Positions 1-8,321 of a stretch of 64,000 nucleotides of DNA are shown here, one piece after another. Below the pieces are notes generated by a model. It was not told the DNA's origin, ran no database searches, and saw only the letters and a list, made by a program, of their open reading frames with translations. Both the position numbers and the translations under genes were made by a program. The DNA lies in contig CADAWC010000018.1 in NCBI GenBank assembly GCA_902791475.1, positions 1-64,000 of the forward strand, in the 5' to 3' direction. Each line of letters starts with the position of its first letter. The stretch's first letter is position 1. The stretch comes from Fibrobacter succinogenes. Lineage in GTDB: Bacteria; Fibrobacterota; Fibrobacteria; Fibrobacterales; Fibrobacteraceae.

Positions 1-57
1 CTTTTGGTAAAGCTCTAGAGCGGCAGTCCATTCATTTTCTGTGTGTTTCTTATACAT
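1..57 (-). CDS. Partial N-terminus, possibly an IS3-type transposase subunit
   Basis: An ATG on the minus strand at 57 opens a frame that runs off the left edge. The 19 visible residues begin MYKKHTENEW and end ALELYQK. That pattern resembles the first helix of the helix-turn-helix domain in IS3-family OrfA proteins, but too little is present for a firm call. The hairpin just upstream contains TTGGACACAACTTTCGGGG, which is similar in style to the terminal repeats of IS150-group elements. If so, an insertion sequence lies mostly outside the window. It could equally be an ordinary small DNA-binding protein. Confidence 0.3.
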   Translation of the reverse strand, partial: MYKKHTENEWTAALELYQK

Positions 58-60
58 GAA

Positions 61-92
61 AACCCCGAAAGTTGTGTCCAACTTTCGGGGTT
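61..92. terminator. Perfect 14-bp hairpin, terminator or IS end
   Basis: Two perfect 14-base arms (61-74 and 79-92) surround a four-base loop. The hairpin lies between the symporter stop and the divergent partial frame at the left edge. It can terminate the symporter transcript, although no strong U-run follows. One arm also resembles an IS3-family terminal repeat. Confidence 0.55.
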
Positions 93-116
93 CACATCAG
101 GAAGCGACTTTTTCTG

Positions 117-1517
117 TTATTTCTTTCTCAAGCTCGTAAGTGCGAACGCGAGCGATATCGCAATCCCGGCAAGCGGCAAGTAAGCGGGACTTTGGATTTT
201 TGCGGTCGAGGCGAGAATTGCGGGGATGAGCCCGAAGAGCCCGCCGATAATCACGCCTGCGTACCAGAGCGTTTTCTTGACTTTGAATCTTTTATGCGCG
301 ATGATGGCGACTGCGAGCGGGGCGACGATGCCCGGCGTGTAAACGGAATAGGCCATTGTCAAAAGCCCGATGATGTCTTTACCTTGGAGCGCAAGGTAGG
401 TGGCGATAATGCCGATGACAACGACGGAAATGCGCACAACGGAAATGCGGCGCGTGTTCAAAATGTCGCTTCCGAAAATGGCTGCGGAATTGATAAGGCA
501 TGTATCTGCTGACGAAAGGAGTGCCGACAAAAGCCCAACGGAAAGAAGTGCTGCAAGCGGGAGCGGGAGCACGCCGGAGGCGAGGCGGAACAGCGGATTT
601 GTGGCGGAGCCTGCTGTAGCGGGAGCGTAGGTGGCAGCCCACATGCCGAGCAAAACGATAATTACGCTAAAGGCGAGGATGGCAAAACTGCCGGCGACAA
701 CGGCTTTGCGTGCCGATGTGGCATCTTTGGCGACGAGATTTCTGGAAATTACATCGGGGCCAAGGAAATAAGCGCCGCCGATAGTGAATAGCATAATGGC
801 TAAATCGCTGGCGACGAATTTTTCATTCAAGAGATTAAAGTTGCCGAAAGTCGCGAGACCTGCGTTACCCGCTGTCGAACTGCTGGCGGCGAGAGTGCCC
901 GCGGTTTGGAGTGCCGCATTTTCTGCGCCCGAGAATCCGCCGAAAAGATAAACGGCGGCGGCGATAAATCCGAGTGTCAAAATTCCAAATTGCAAAGCGT
1001 CGGTGCGGACAACAGAAAGCTGCCCGCCCAATAGCGTGTAGACAATGACGATTACGGCGGTAATCAATACGGATTGCGTCCCGGCATCGTGACCAAGCAC
1101 AAGCCCGATAAATCCTGCGACGGCTGCAAATTGTGCGGCGATGATTCCAATCCACGAAACGGCAATGATTAAAGCGACGAGCTTTCGACCTGTTTTTCCG
1201 ACTGTCTTTTCTGCAATTTCAGGGAGCGTGCGCACGTCAAGATCGTGAACGGGCTTGCTCAAAAATGCGGCTTGAAACCAGAACCCAATCGCTCCAACGG
1301 CGAGCCACCAGAAGGCGGCAAAACCGATGCTCTCGGCACGTGCGGCAATGCCCACTGTTGCGGAAGCCCCAAGGACGGTTGCCATGAGGCTCATGAATAC
1401 AAACGGGGAGCTTTGCTTGCGACCTGCAACAACATAATCGTCAAAATTCTTGACTTTAAACAAGTCTCGAATGCAGATGAAACCGAGAACAAAGAAGTAA
1501 ATGAGTAATAGTTTCAT
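117..1517 (-). CDS. Sodium/solute symporter family (SSS) membrane transporter
   Basis: This is a 466-residue, very hydrophobic protein with about 12-13 membrane segments, as is usual for sodium:solute symporters. The N-terminus has the DDYVVAGRKQ pattern typical of the family's first loop. Mid-protein GPDVISRNLVAKDATSARKA matches the SSS signature region after the sodium-site helices. It would import a small solute with Na+ across the inner membrane, but the substrate cannot be told from sequence. The start is an ATG at 1517 with only a weak ribosome-binding site. It stands alone, separated from the ABC operon upstream by a palindromic repeat. Confidence 0.85.
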   Translation of the reverse strand: MKLLLIYFFVLGFICIRDLFKVKNFDDYVVAGRKQSSPFVFMSLMATVLGASATVGIAARAESIGFAAFWWLAVGAIGFWFQAAFLSKPVHDLDVRTLPEIAEKTVGKTGRKLVALIIAVSWIGIIAAQFAAVAGFIGLVLGHDAGTQSVLITAVIVIVYTLLGGQLSVVRTDALQFGILTLGFIAAAVYLFGGFSGAENAALQTAGTLAASSSTAGNAGLATFGNFNLLNEKFVASDLAIMLFTIGGAYFLGPDVISRNLVAKDATSARKAVVAGSFAILAFSVIIVLLGMWAATYAPATAGSATNPLFRLASGVLPLPLAALLSVGLLSALLSSADTCLINSAAIFGSDILNTRRISVVRISVVVIGIIATYLALQGKDIIGLLTMAYSVYTPGIVAPLAVAIIAHKRFKVKKTLWYAGVIIGGLFGLIPAILASTAKIQSPAYLPLAGIAISLAFALTSLRKK

Positions 1518-1532
1518 ATCGACATGAAAAGG

Positions 1533-1560
1533 CGATGCCCGATTAAATCGGGCATGACAG
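1533..1560. repeat. GTCATGCCCG-type dispersed palindrome, probable terminator
   Basis: A perfect 10-1-10 palindrome occupies 1535-1555. Read on the minus strand with its flank it begins CTGTCATGCCCG, which places it in the dispersed hairpin family found elsewhere in the window. It lies just after the stop of the ABC operon (1588) and probably ends that transcript. Confidence 0.6.
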
Positions 1561-1587
1561 GTTTACGACGTTGTAAAATTAGAAATT

Positions 1588-2271
1588 TTAGAGATTGCCG
1601 TATTCTCCGATGTCGGGGATGAGCGTTCCCGATTTCATGTGGTACGTGCGGTTGCTGTAGCCAAATGCCGTTCGATCGTGCGTGGCAACAATGACTGCTG
1701 CGCCTGATTTTGCAAGCCTTCCGAAAAGGCTGAAAACCTTGCGGCTGTTGTCTTCGTCGAGATTGCTTGTCGGTTCATCGGCGATAATCAAGTCGGGATT
1801 GTTGACAAGAGCACGTGCGATGGCGACTCGGCGCAATTCTCCACCCGATAAGTTGGCGGGGTATTCGTTTGCCAAATGAGCGATGCCGAGTTTTTTGAGG
1901 AGGCTCTGGATTTGCTCCTTGTCGATGCGTCGCTTGTAAAGGCTTGCGGCAAGTTCGATGTTTTCGGTCACGGTGAATGCGGGCAAGCAGGCGGCGTTTT
2001 GCGGGATGTAGCCGATGCGCTCGTTGCGCAATTTTGAACGGTCTTCGTCATTCAAGGTGTAAAGCGGTTGTCCGTCAATGGCGATGCAGCCAGATGTTGG
2101 TGCACTGATGCCTGCGAGGGCGTTCAAAAGCGTGCTCTTGCCGCTTCCGGATTCTCCGAAGATGACCGTGTAATCGCCTGACCAGGCGAAGAAATCGGCG
2201 TTGTTGACGGCTGGGAACTTTTCACCGCGTCGGGTATATTCTTTTGTAATGTTGTTACCATTGAGTATCAT
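1588..2271 (-). CDS. ABC transporter ATP-binding protein (LolD/MacB/FtsE type)
   Basis: This 227-residue ATPase has Walker A GESGSGKST at residues 39-47, a Q-loop Gln near 91, the signature LSGGE at 141-145 and Walker B LIIADEP at 161-167. This is the set of the short LolD/MacB/FtsE subfamily, which works with FtsX-fold permeases. Its start overlaps the permease stop by one base, so the two are translationally coupled. It probably powers the neighbouring permease in moving a lipid, peptide or toxic compound out of the inner membrane. The cargo is unknown. Confidence 0.88.
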   Translation of the reverse strand: MILNGNNITKEYTRRGEKFPAVNNADFFAWSGDYTVIFGESGSGKSTLLNALAGISAPTSGCIAIDGQPLYTLNDEDRSKLRNERIGYIPQNAACLPAFTVTENIELAASLYKRRIDKEQIQSLLKKLGIAHLANEYPANLSGGELRRVAIARALVNNPDLIIADEPTSNLDEDNSRKVFSLFGRLAKSGAAVIVATHDRTAFGYSNRTYHMKSGTLIPDIGEYGNL

Positions 2272-3461
2272 TAAGTTTCCTCCTTTAAAGCCGAGTAAAC
2301 ATCTAGACGGCCAACTTGTTTAGCTATTCGATAGGCGGCTCCTGTGCCTGTGATTGTGGGAATGAATATTGCAGCGATGATGATCGCAAAAATGGTTAGT
2401 GCGCTCGGAAACAAGAACGGTACGGATAAACTGTCGATAATGAACACGCGGAACGAGAGCGTTGCAAATACGCTGATAAACGCGCCTACGACAGTGCCGA
2501 TGATGGTTGCGAGCAATGATTCGCCAAGAACGATGTGTTCCAATCTCTTTTGCGTGAAACCGATGACGCGGAGTGTTGCAAATTCGCGCTTGCGCTCGTT
2601 TGCAGAAATTGAGAAGGCTATTGAAACGGCGGCGATGGAGACAATCAAGAAAAATACGGCGATAACCCATACGATAATCTTGAAAGAACCTGCCGTAGCG
2701 ATGACGTTATCGAATAAATTCTTGCGCGGAATCACGTGGATGTTATCGAATTTCTCGTGAAGCGTCTGCGATATTTTTTCAAAGTCTGCGCCTTTTTCGA
2801 GATTCGCAAGAATCGCGGAAGGTTCGCCTTCGGAAATGAAGTTGATACCTTTTTCTTTCGCTGCTTTCTGCAAAATTTCGATGGTCCCTACATCGGCAAA
2901 AATGGCTTGGTCAAGCTTATTACCCATGCGTTCTAGGTGTGCTACGACAGTAAATTCCTGATCGAAGAACTTGATTTTCCCGGATTCATCGACTTGAATG
3001 TCGCTACCCGCGATTACAGAACCAATGGGAAAGTCTTTCTTGTATGTTTTGCGAATCCACGGCTTGATGGTAAAATCGGTCTTGGAATCGAAACCGATGA
3101 TGTTGACTTTTTTATCGCAGCAGCTAGATCCGAGCGTGGAAAAATAAAATTGCGATGTGGCAATTTTGATTCCTGGAGTTTTTCGGGTGAATTCGAGAAT
3201 TTCTCGGGGGAGCGTGCGATGGCTTAATTCTCCTTGCAAGAGAACTGGTTGGTCTTTTGCTTCGCTGCCGTATGGAACGATGAGCAAGTCTGCGCCCATG
3301 CGCGATGAAAGCTGCTCCAGGCCTGCGTCAAGGCTTTCAGAAAAAAGAGCGCTTGATAAAAGTGTTGCCGAAGCGACTGCGGTTAAGATGACAAGTCCAA
3401 TGCTTCGGAACGGATGACGCCAAAAGTTTGTATAAATAATTCTAAGTATGATTTGATTCAT
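2271..3461 (-). CDS. FtsX-like ABC permease
   Basis: This 396-residue protein has an N-terminal membrane segment, a large periplasmic domain (about residues 40-260) and three C-terminal membrane segments. That is the MacB/FtsX architecture. The periplasmic part contains a CC pair in TLGSSCCDKKVNIIG near residue 110, which could bind metal or form a disulfide. After the third domain the conserved NERKREFATLRVIGF motif marks the coupling region of FtsX-type permeases. It overlaps the DUF4418 gene upstream by 20 bases and the ATPase downstream by one, giving a tight three-gene operon. Confidence 0.85.
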   Translation of the reverse strand: MNQIILRIIYTNFWRHPFRSIGLVILTAVASATLLSSALFSESLDAGLEQLSSRMGADLLIVPYGSEAKDQPVLLQGELSHRTLPREILEFTRKTPGIKIATSQFYFSTLGSSCCDKKVNIIGFDSKTDFTIKPWIRKTYKKDFPIGSVIAGSDIQVDESGKIKFFDQEFTVVAHLERMGNKLDQAIFADVGTIEILQKAAKEKGINFISEGEPSAILANLEKGADFEKISQTLHEKFDNIHVIPRKNLFDNVIATAGSFKIIVWVIAVFFLIVSIAAVSIAFSISANERKREFATLRVIGFTQKRLEHIVLGESLLATIIGTVVGAFISVFATLSFRVFIIDSLSVPFLFPSALTIFAIIIAAIFIPTITGTGAAYRIAKQVGRLDVYSALKEET

Positions 3462-3870
3462 TTAAAGTCTCCTGTCGCGTTATACTGCGATTCAATAAGT
3501 AAATGCTGTTGGCGATTCCAACGAGCGCAATGACGATTCCTGTGATTTGCAAAACCGGGGAAGATATGGAATGACAATGCATGTGGGGTGCTGCGCAAAC
3601 GCCTACAATTACGGCGGGTACAAGGGCTGTAAAAACACCGCCTGCAATCACTGCTGCCGATAATGCTTTTTTTGCTTTCGGGATCGCGATATAGGCAATG
3701 CCAAAAATCGCGATGACAATGCCGATAATTCCGTCAACACTAGAGGTCTTTTGGCAGCACATGATCATGTCTCCATGACCCGAGCAAAATGGAAGCAGAA
3801 CAAATGAAAGTAGCGAAACGAGAACGCCAAATGCAATTACTGTTGCGCCGAATAAAATACCTTGTTTCAT
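3442..3870 (-). CDS. DUF4418 family four-helix membrane protein
   Basis: This is a 142-residue protein with four predicted membrane helices. Cys pairs and a His-rich motif (CAAPHMHCHSISSPVLQITG) near residues 92-110 match the DUF4418 family. DUF4418 genes often sit next to MacB-like ABC transporters, as here, but their function is not established. The CC and CH motifs hint at metal or redox chemistry at the membrane surface; that is inference. It is the first gene of the operon and is preceded by a GGAGG-type ribosome-binding site and a recognisable promoter. Confidence 0.75.
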   Translation of the reverse strand: MKQGILFGATVIAFGVLVSLLSFVLLPFCSGHGDMIMCCQKTSSVDGIIGIVIAIFGIAYIAIPKAKKALSAAVIAGGVFTALVPAVIVGVCAAPHMHCHSISSPVLQITGIVIALVGIANSIYLLNRSITRQETLNESNHT

Positions 3871-3910
3871 AATGACCTCCTAGATGACTTTTTGTTTTTG
3901 TTCGATGCCA

Positions 3911-3940
3911 AATATAGAAGGCAAATATGAGTTTGTCCAA
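3911..3940 (-). promoter_or_regulatory. Promoter of the DUF4418-ABC operon
   Basis: On the minus strand TTGGAC (3935-3940) and TATATT (3911-3916) are 18 bases apart. The same hexamers with the same spacing precede the PatB-like gene at 6430-6459, and flanking bases are also similar. The two units are probably co-regulated. Confidence 0.6.
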
Positions 3941-3962
3941 TACTTTATTTTTAATGGTTGTT

Positions 3963-3977
3963 ATAGAAATTTTCTAT
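3963..3977. promoter_or_regulatory. LysR-type operator ATAG-N7-CTAT
   Basis: A 15-base palindrome ATAGAAATTTTCTAT lies upstream of the -35 box of the DUF4418 promoter. It fits the LysR-type T-N11-A dyad pattern. A second copy of the same form lies at 5071-5085 before the adjacent LysR gene, so the LysR protein encoded there is the likely binder. Confidence 0.5.
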
Positions 3978-3987
3978 ACAAGATGTG

Positions 3988-4020
3988 TATGGTGGTTCCG
4001 GCTCGGAGGCCGGAATGACA
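3988..4020. repeat. GTCATTCCGG-type dispersed palindrome
   Basis: Read on the minus strand it begins GTCATTCCGGCC and folds back on GCCGGAA. It belongs to the dispersed hairpin family described in the findings. Confidence 0.5.
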
Positions 4021-4030
4021 AGAGCGTAAA

Positions 4031-4051
4031 AACGCCCATCGATGATGGGCG
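4031..4051 (-). terminator. Terminator after the LysR gene
   Basis: The inverted repeat ACGCCCATC...GATGGGCGT lies 27 bases beyond the LysR stop, with an A-run on the plus side (a U-run in the transcript). Confidence 0.65.
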
Positions 4052-4077
4052 TGATGCAATGAGTTTGTTCGCTTTGC

Positions 4078-5022
4078 TTAGGCGTTTGAATTGTGTTCGG
4101 CGGTGTATGCCTTGAGATATTCTTCCATCTCGCGGATGTAAATGCGGCAGATGGTGCTGAGCATAAAGTTCTTTTTGGTGATGTAGCCAATTTCCATTGA
4201 ACGGTCGTCTTCGCCATTGGCGTCCTTGAACGGCACGGCGACGTAATCGGAACCGTTGATTTCTTCGCTAATGATACCGGAACAAAGCGTGTAACCGTTG
4301 AGCCCCACCATCAAGTTGAGCATTGTGGCGCGGTCGTTTGCCTTAATGGTTTTGTGGTACTCGTTTGTACTCAAGATTTCTTCGGCGAAGTAATAGTTAC
4401 CGCTTTCGCCCTGTTCAAAAGAAAGGCACGGGTAATCCGAAAGGTCTTCAAGGTTCACGTAAGGCTTGTTGGCGAGTGGATTGTTTTTCCACATGTAGGC
4501 GTAAGCCTTGCAATCAATCAGCTTTTGGAAAACGAGATCGTGTTCCTTGAGCAAATACGTGATGTACTTGCGGTTGAAATCGCTCAAGTAGATGATGCCG
4601 ATTTCACTGCGGAGGCTCGTCACGTCATCGATGACTTCTTTGGTCTTTGTTTCGCGGATGGCGAATTCGTAATCATCGATGTTGAACTTTTTGGCCATGT
4701 TCACGAAGGACTTGACGGCGAAGGAATAGTGCTGTGTCGAAACGGCGAAACGCTTCTTCTTCTGTTCTTCCTTGCTGTAGCGTTCGAGAACGGACTCGTA
4801 ATGGTTGTAGAGCTCGTTCGCGCGGGCGATGAATTCTTCGCCTTCGGGCGTGAGCGTGACGCCTCGGCTTGTGCGGTTGAAAACGGTGATGCCGATTTCA
4901 TCTTCGAGCTCGCGGATGGCTGTCGTGAGAGACGGTTGGGATATGAACAAGGATTCGGCGGCCTTGTTGAAGGAGCCTGCTTTTGCAATCCCGATGGCGT
5001 AACGTAATTGTTGTAGTGTCAT
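4078..5022 (-). CDS. LysR-family transcriptional regulator
   Basis: This 314-residue protein has a winged helix-turn-helix at residues 1-60 (MTLQQLRYAI, then SFNKAAESLFISQPSLTTAI) followed by a two-lobed periplasmic-binding-like effector domain, the standard LysR layout and length. It lies between a possible cysteine exporter-like ABC operon and a C-S lyase gene. Both have related promoters, and a shared ATAG-N7-CTAT palindrome precedes the operon and its own gene. A role in sensing a sulfur metabolite, as with CysB, CysL or CmbR, is plausible, but the effector cannot be read from the sequence. Confidence 0.88.
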   Translation of the reverse strand: MTLQQLRYAIGIAKAGSFNKAAESLFISQPSLTTAIRELEDEIGITVFNRTSRGVTLTPEGEEFIARANELYNHYESVLERYSKEEQKKKRFAVSTQHYSFAVKSFVNMAKKFNIDDYEFAIRETKTKEVIDDVTSLRSEIGIIYLSDFNRKYITYLLKEHDLVFQKLIDCKAYAYMWKNNPLANKPYVNLEDLSDYPCLSFEQGESGNYYFAEEILSTNEYHKTIKANDRATMLNLMVGLNGYTLCSGIISEEINGSDYVAVPFKDANGEDDRSMEIGYITKKNFMLSTICRIYIREMEEYLKAYTAEHNSNA

Positions 5023-5070
5023 GTTCTGTTTATATCCCTTTATAGTTACGTGGTAAATATAAGAAATTTA

Positions 5071-5085
5071 ATAGAAAAATCCTAT
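5071..5085. promoter_or_regulatory. Second LysR-type operator ATAG-N7-CTAT
   Basis: ATAGAAAAATCCTAT lies about 50 bases upstream of the LysR start, where an autoregulatory site is expected. Confidence 0.45.
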
Positions 5086-5102
5086 ATGTGTGGTAGGAAT
5101 AT

Positions 5103-5144
5103 TAAAAAAGAAGAAACCCCCAGGTGGATTCTAGGCTTCCTGGG
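5103..5144 (-). terminator. Terminator after the PatB-like gene
   Basis: CCCAGG (5119-5124) and CCTGGG (5139-5144) form a stem. An A-rich plus strand on the left gives a U-run in the transcript. Confidence 0.6.
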
Positions 5145-5164
5145 AGCTTCTCGATGTGCGTAGC

Positions 5165-6376
5165 CTATGTATTGAACGCAACTTTTAGTCTATCGAGTGC
5201 CTCGACCAGGATGCTTCGTGGACAAGCAAGGTTAAGCCGCTGGAATCCTTCTCCGTTGTTCCCGAAAAAGATCCCGTTGTTGAGCCACAGTCGCGCCTTG
5301 TTGCGGACGCGATCTTGGATTTCGTCTGGCGAAAGTCCTGTCCCGTTGAAGTCTATCCATGCGAGGTAAGTCGCTTCCATTGGCGCAAGCTTGACGCCTT
5401 TCAGATTTTCTTTAATAAATTTGTCTGTAAATTCAATGTTGCCTTTGATGTACTTGAGGAGGGCATCGAGCCAGACTTCACCTTTGCTGTAGGCGGCTTG
5501 CGTCGAGACGATTCCCTGGATGCTGACTTGGCTATAACCGGTGGCAAAGATTTGCTTGCGAAACGCGCGACGGATTGATGGATTCTTTATGAAGACGTGT
5601 GCGATTTGGATGCCTGCCAAGTTGAATGTTTTTGTTGGCGCCGTGACGATGATGGATTTGTTGGCCAGTTCTTCGCTTATGGAGGCGAATATGGTGTGCG
5701 TACCTTCAAAGACGAAATCGCTGTGGATTTCATCGCTCACGACGATTACATTATGCTTGAGGCAAATCTCTCCGAGGCGTGTAAGTTCTTCGCGAGTCCA
5801 GACGCGGCAAACGGGATTGTGCGGGCTGCAAAGCAAAAAGAGCTTGATATTGTTTTCGACGATTTTCTTTTCGAAATCTTCAAAGTCAATGTGATAGCGA
5901 CCGTCTTCGCCGTAAACGAGGTCGTTACTGACAACTTTGCGTTCGTTGTCTTCGATGACGTCAACAAAGTGCATGTAGACCGGCTGCTGGATAAGTACTC
6001 CATCGCCAACGTTTGTGAATGCTTTTATTGCCATGCCAAGCGCGAACATCACACCGGGAATCTTGATAATCGATTTGCGGTCTTCTATATCATAGTGGTG
6101 ACGGCGGCGGTAGAAATTTTTGACAGCTTCGTAGTAGTCTTCTTTGGGTTCGCTGTACCCGAAGATTCCATATTCGGCAATGCGAATCAATTCATCTTGG
6201 ATAAATGAAGACGTCTTGAAATCCATGTCAGCGACCCAAAGCGGGAGAAGGCTATAAGGATCCTCGCCAGGCTTTACTACACGCCGTTCCAACGCGAAGT
6301 CGTATTTGATCGAGTTCGTGTGGCGACGCTCAATAACGGTATCAAAGTCTAAATTTCGTTCTTTAATTTCTGACAT
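5165..6376 (-). CDS. PatB/MalY-type cystathionine beta-lyase
   Basis: This is a 403-residue PLP enzyme of fold type I. The PLP Lys is K249 in TAPTKTFNLAG, and the ring-contacting Asp is in SDEIHSDFVF. PLWVADMDF near the N-terminus is the hallmark of the PatB/MalY family. These enzymes split C-S bonds in cystathionine or cysteine conjugates, giving a thiol, pyruvate and ammonia in the cytoplasm. I chose ATG 6376 because GGGAG lies 8 bases ahead; a longer frame would need a TTG that overlaps that site. The terminator downstream and shared LysR-linked promoter make it its own unit. It could alternatively act as an aminotransferase. Confidence 0.85.
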   Translation of the reverse strand: MSEIKERNLDFDTVIERRHTNSIKYDFALERRVVKPGEDPYSLLPLWVADMDFKTSSFIQDELIRIAEYGIFGYSEPKEDYYEAVKNFYRRRHHYDIEDRKSIIKIPGVMFALGMAIKAFTNVGDGVLIQQPVYMHFVDVIEDNERKVVSNDLVYGEDGRYHIDFEDFEKKIVENNIKLFLLCSPHNPVCRVWTREELTRLGEICLKHNVIVVSDEIHSDFVFEGTHTIFASISEELANKSIIVTAPTKTFNLAGIQIAHVFIKNPSIRRAFRKQIFATGYSQVSIQGIVSTQAAYSKGEVWLDALLKYIKGNIEFTDKFIKENLKGVKLAPMEATYLAWIDFNGTGLSPDEIQDRVRNKARLWLNNGIFFGNNGEGFQRLNLACPRSILVEALDRLKVAFNT

Positions 6377-6429
6377 GGCGAGTCTCCCTTGCAAAATTTT
6401 GCAGTTGTAGGCTTTTCACGCCGACACAT

Positions 6430-6459
6430 AATATAGAAGGAATTGATATTTTTGTCCAA
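6430..6459 (-). promoter_or_regulatory. Promoter of the PatB-like gene
   Basis: On the minus strand TTGGAC (6454-6459) and TATATT (6430-6435) are spaced 18 bases apart, the same design as the promoter at 3911-3940. Confidence 0.6.
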
Positions 6460-6492
6460 TATTATATTTCTAGCACCTTTTATAGATTTTGA

Positions 6493-7296
6493 TTATAAGT
6501 AGTATTCAGGTTCTGGAATTTTTCCTGCAAAGTTGAGAATTTCAAGAATCTTCTTTCGGTATAGCACAAAGGTGTCTTGAGTGCGCACGCGCGGGAATGG
6601 CAAGTCGATTTTGATGACCTGCTCGATTTTTGAGGGGCGGGCCTTCATCACGACAACGTAGTTACTGAGGTAAAGCGCTTCGTCAACATCGTGCGTGACC
6701 ATCACCATGGTGGTTTTATATTTTTTCCAAAGGCGGTGGATTTCGTCTTGCATCGCCATGCGCGTGAAAGCGTCCAGTGCACCAAGGGGCTCGTCCAAAA
6801 GGAGAATATCCGGGTGGCCGACAAGCGCTCTTGCAAGGCTTGCTCGCTGATTCATGCCGCCGGAAAGTTCGTGCGGGTATGATTTTTCGAATCCCTTGAG
6901 CCCGACCGTTTCGATGAATTCGTCAACGTCTTGCTTGTGTTCCTTGTACACGTGGCGGGCCCTGAGCCCAAGCGAAATGTTGTCGCGGATGTTGAGCCAT
7001 GGGAAAAGTGTTGCTTGCTGGAATGCAAAACCGCGATCGGCACCGGGCTTCGTAATTTTTTTGCCATCGACAAATACGCCGCCCGAAGTGGGTTCGGCAA
7101 GTCCTGCGATTTGCCTCAAGAGCGTTGTCTTTCCGCAGCCGGATGGACCGATAAGGCTCACGAAACTGCCTGCGGGAATGTCGAGATTGACTCCGTTCAG
7201 TGCGGCGACGGTTTCGCCTTCGTTACTGATAAATGTCTTTACAAGATTATCAATGTGGATTGCGCCTTTTACGTTTTCGATATTTTCTGCTACCAT
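6493..7296 (-). CDS. SsuB/TauB-type ABC importer ATPase
   Basis: This 267-residue ATPase has Walker A GPSGCGKTT at residues 50-58, LSGGM at 144-148 and Walker B ILLLDEP at about 164-170. The Q-loop stretch QATLFPWLNI is characteristic of the nitrate/sulfonate/taurine importer subfamily. It would drive uptake of an organosulfur anion or related small molecule through the preceding permease. ATG 7296 is chosen over an upstream TTG because GGGA is correctly spaced. It overlaps the permease stop by 7 bases. The matching binding protein is probably the one at 9324-10412. Confidence 0.88.
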   Translation of the reverse strand: MVAENIENVKGAIHIDNLVKTFISNEGETVAALNGVNLDIPAGSFVSLIGPSGCGKTTLLRQIAGLAEPTSGGVFVDGKKITKPGADRGFAFQQATLFPWLNIRDNISLGLRARHVYKEHKQDVDEFIETVGLKGFEKSYPHELSGGMNQRASLARALVGHPDILLLDEPLGALDAFTRMAMQDEIHRLWKKYKTTMVMVTHDVDEALYLSNYVVVMKARPSKIEQVIKIDLPFPRVRTQDTFVLYRKKILEILNFAGKIPEPEYYL

Positions 7297-8252
7297 TTCA
7301 AAGTTCCCTTTTGCCAATTCAAGATTTTATCGCGCAATTTAAAGAGCAGGGTGAGTATGAGCATGCAGTAAACTGCAATGACGATGATTCCTGCGTAAAC
7401 ACCGCTATAGACGAGCATGGCCTTTTGCCAGGAGATGTACCAGCCGATACCGTATTTGACGCCGAACATTTCTGCGGTCATGAGCGCCAAGAATGCACTG
7501 ATGATGCCGTAGAATACGCCAAGGAAAATGGAGGGCATGGCGGCCGGGATGCCGACTCGGAAAATCTGGAAAGCGCTACTTGCGCCGAGCGTGCGTGAAA
7601 CTTCAAAATAGGCTTTGGGGACAGCCTGTATTGCAGAGCTCGTCATAAGCGCAACCGAGAACCAGACGGAAAGTGCAATGATAAAAACGCTTGCGCCAAA
7701 AGTTGTCGGGAAAATTGTCAACGAAATCGGAATCCAGATTGTTGCGGGAATTGGGCCTATCAGCTTGATGTAAGGGTTGATCCAATAATTGAACTTTTTG
7801 TTGAATCCAAGGAGAACGCCCGTGACAAAGCCGAATCCGGCACCGTAGAGGAATCCTGTGACTAAAAGTTTTGTCGAGTGCCAAATGCACTTGAGGATGA
7901 TTTCGTAGCCTTCGAAAAACTGGGCGAGAATGTTGTCGTATTTCGGGAAAAACAAGACGGGGAAGAGGGCGAGCTTTCCGATGACAATGTCAATGATGGC
8001 GACGACGATTCCGACGCCTCCCCAAAACGCACCGGAATATTCCAGGCTTTTCTTCAATTTTTTGACAAAGGTGGAGACGATGCCGAGGATGAATGTAGTG
8101 ACCAAAAAGAAATACAAAATCCAGGTGTAGTAAGCCTCTTCAGCTTCTGGGTGTTCGTCGCTGTCTTCAATAAGCAAGTGGATGGCAAGTGCGACAATAA
8201 CACCTAAAAAGGGTAAAAATCTTCTTAATGTGTTTGTTAGTTTATTCTTCAT
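7290..8252 (-). CDS. SsuC/TauC-type ABC importer permease
   Basis: This 320-residue membrane protein has the BPD-transporter inner-membrane domain in its C-terminal two thirds. The coupling motif AVPKAYFEVSRTLGASSAFQ is the EAA loop. The first about 100 residues form two additional hydrophobic segments with an acidic loop (EDSDEHPEAEEAYY) that SsuC (about 260 residues) does not have; their role is unknown. It forms an operon with the ATPase downstream. A strong terminator separates it from the cysteine synthase-like gene upstream, so it has its own promoter. Confidence 0.85.
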   Translation of the reverse strand: MKNKLTNTLRRFLPFLGVIVALAIHLLIEDSDEHPEAEEAYYTWILYFFLVTTFILGIVSTFVKKLKKSLEYSGAFWGGVGIVVAIIDIVIGKLALFPVLFFPKYDNILAQFFEGYEIILKCIWHSTKLLVTGFLYGAGFGFVTGVLLGFNKKFNYWINPYIKLIGPIPATIWIPISLTIFPTTFGASVFIIALSVWFSVALMTSSAIQAVPKAYFEVSRTLGASSAFQIFRVGIPAAMPSIFLGVFYGIISAFLALMTAEMFGVKYGIGWYISWQKAMLVYSGVYAGIIVIAVYCMLILTLLFKLRDKILNWQKGTLKW

Positions 8253-8265
8253 TTAAACTCCTTGA

Positions 8266-8306
8266 ATAAAAAAGCTCCTCCCCTTGTGAGGTCACGGGAA
8301 GGAGCT
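8266..8306 (-). terminator. Terminator after the first cysteine synthase-like gene
   Basis: AGCTCCTCCC (8273-8282) pairs with GGGAAGGAGCT (8296-8306), followed on the minus strand by a U-run. Confidence 0.8.
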
Positions 8307-8321
8307 TGTACACAATGAGTC

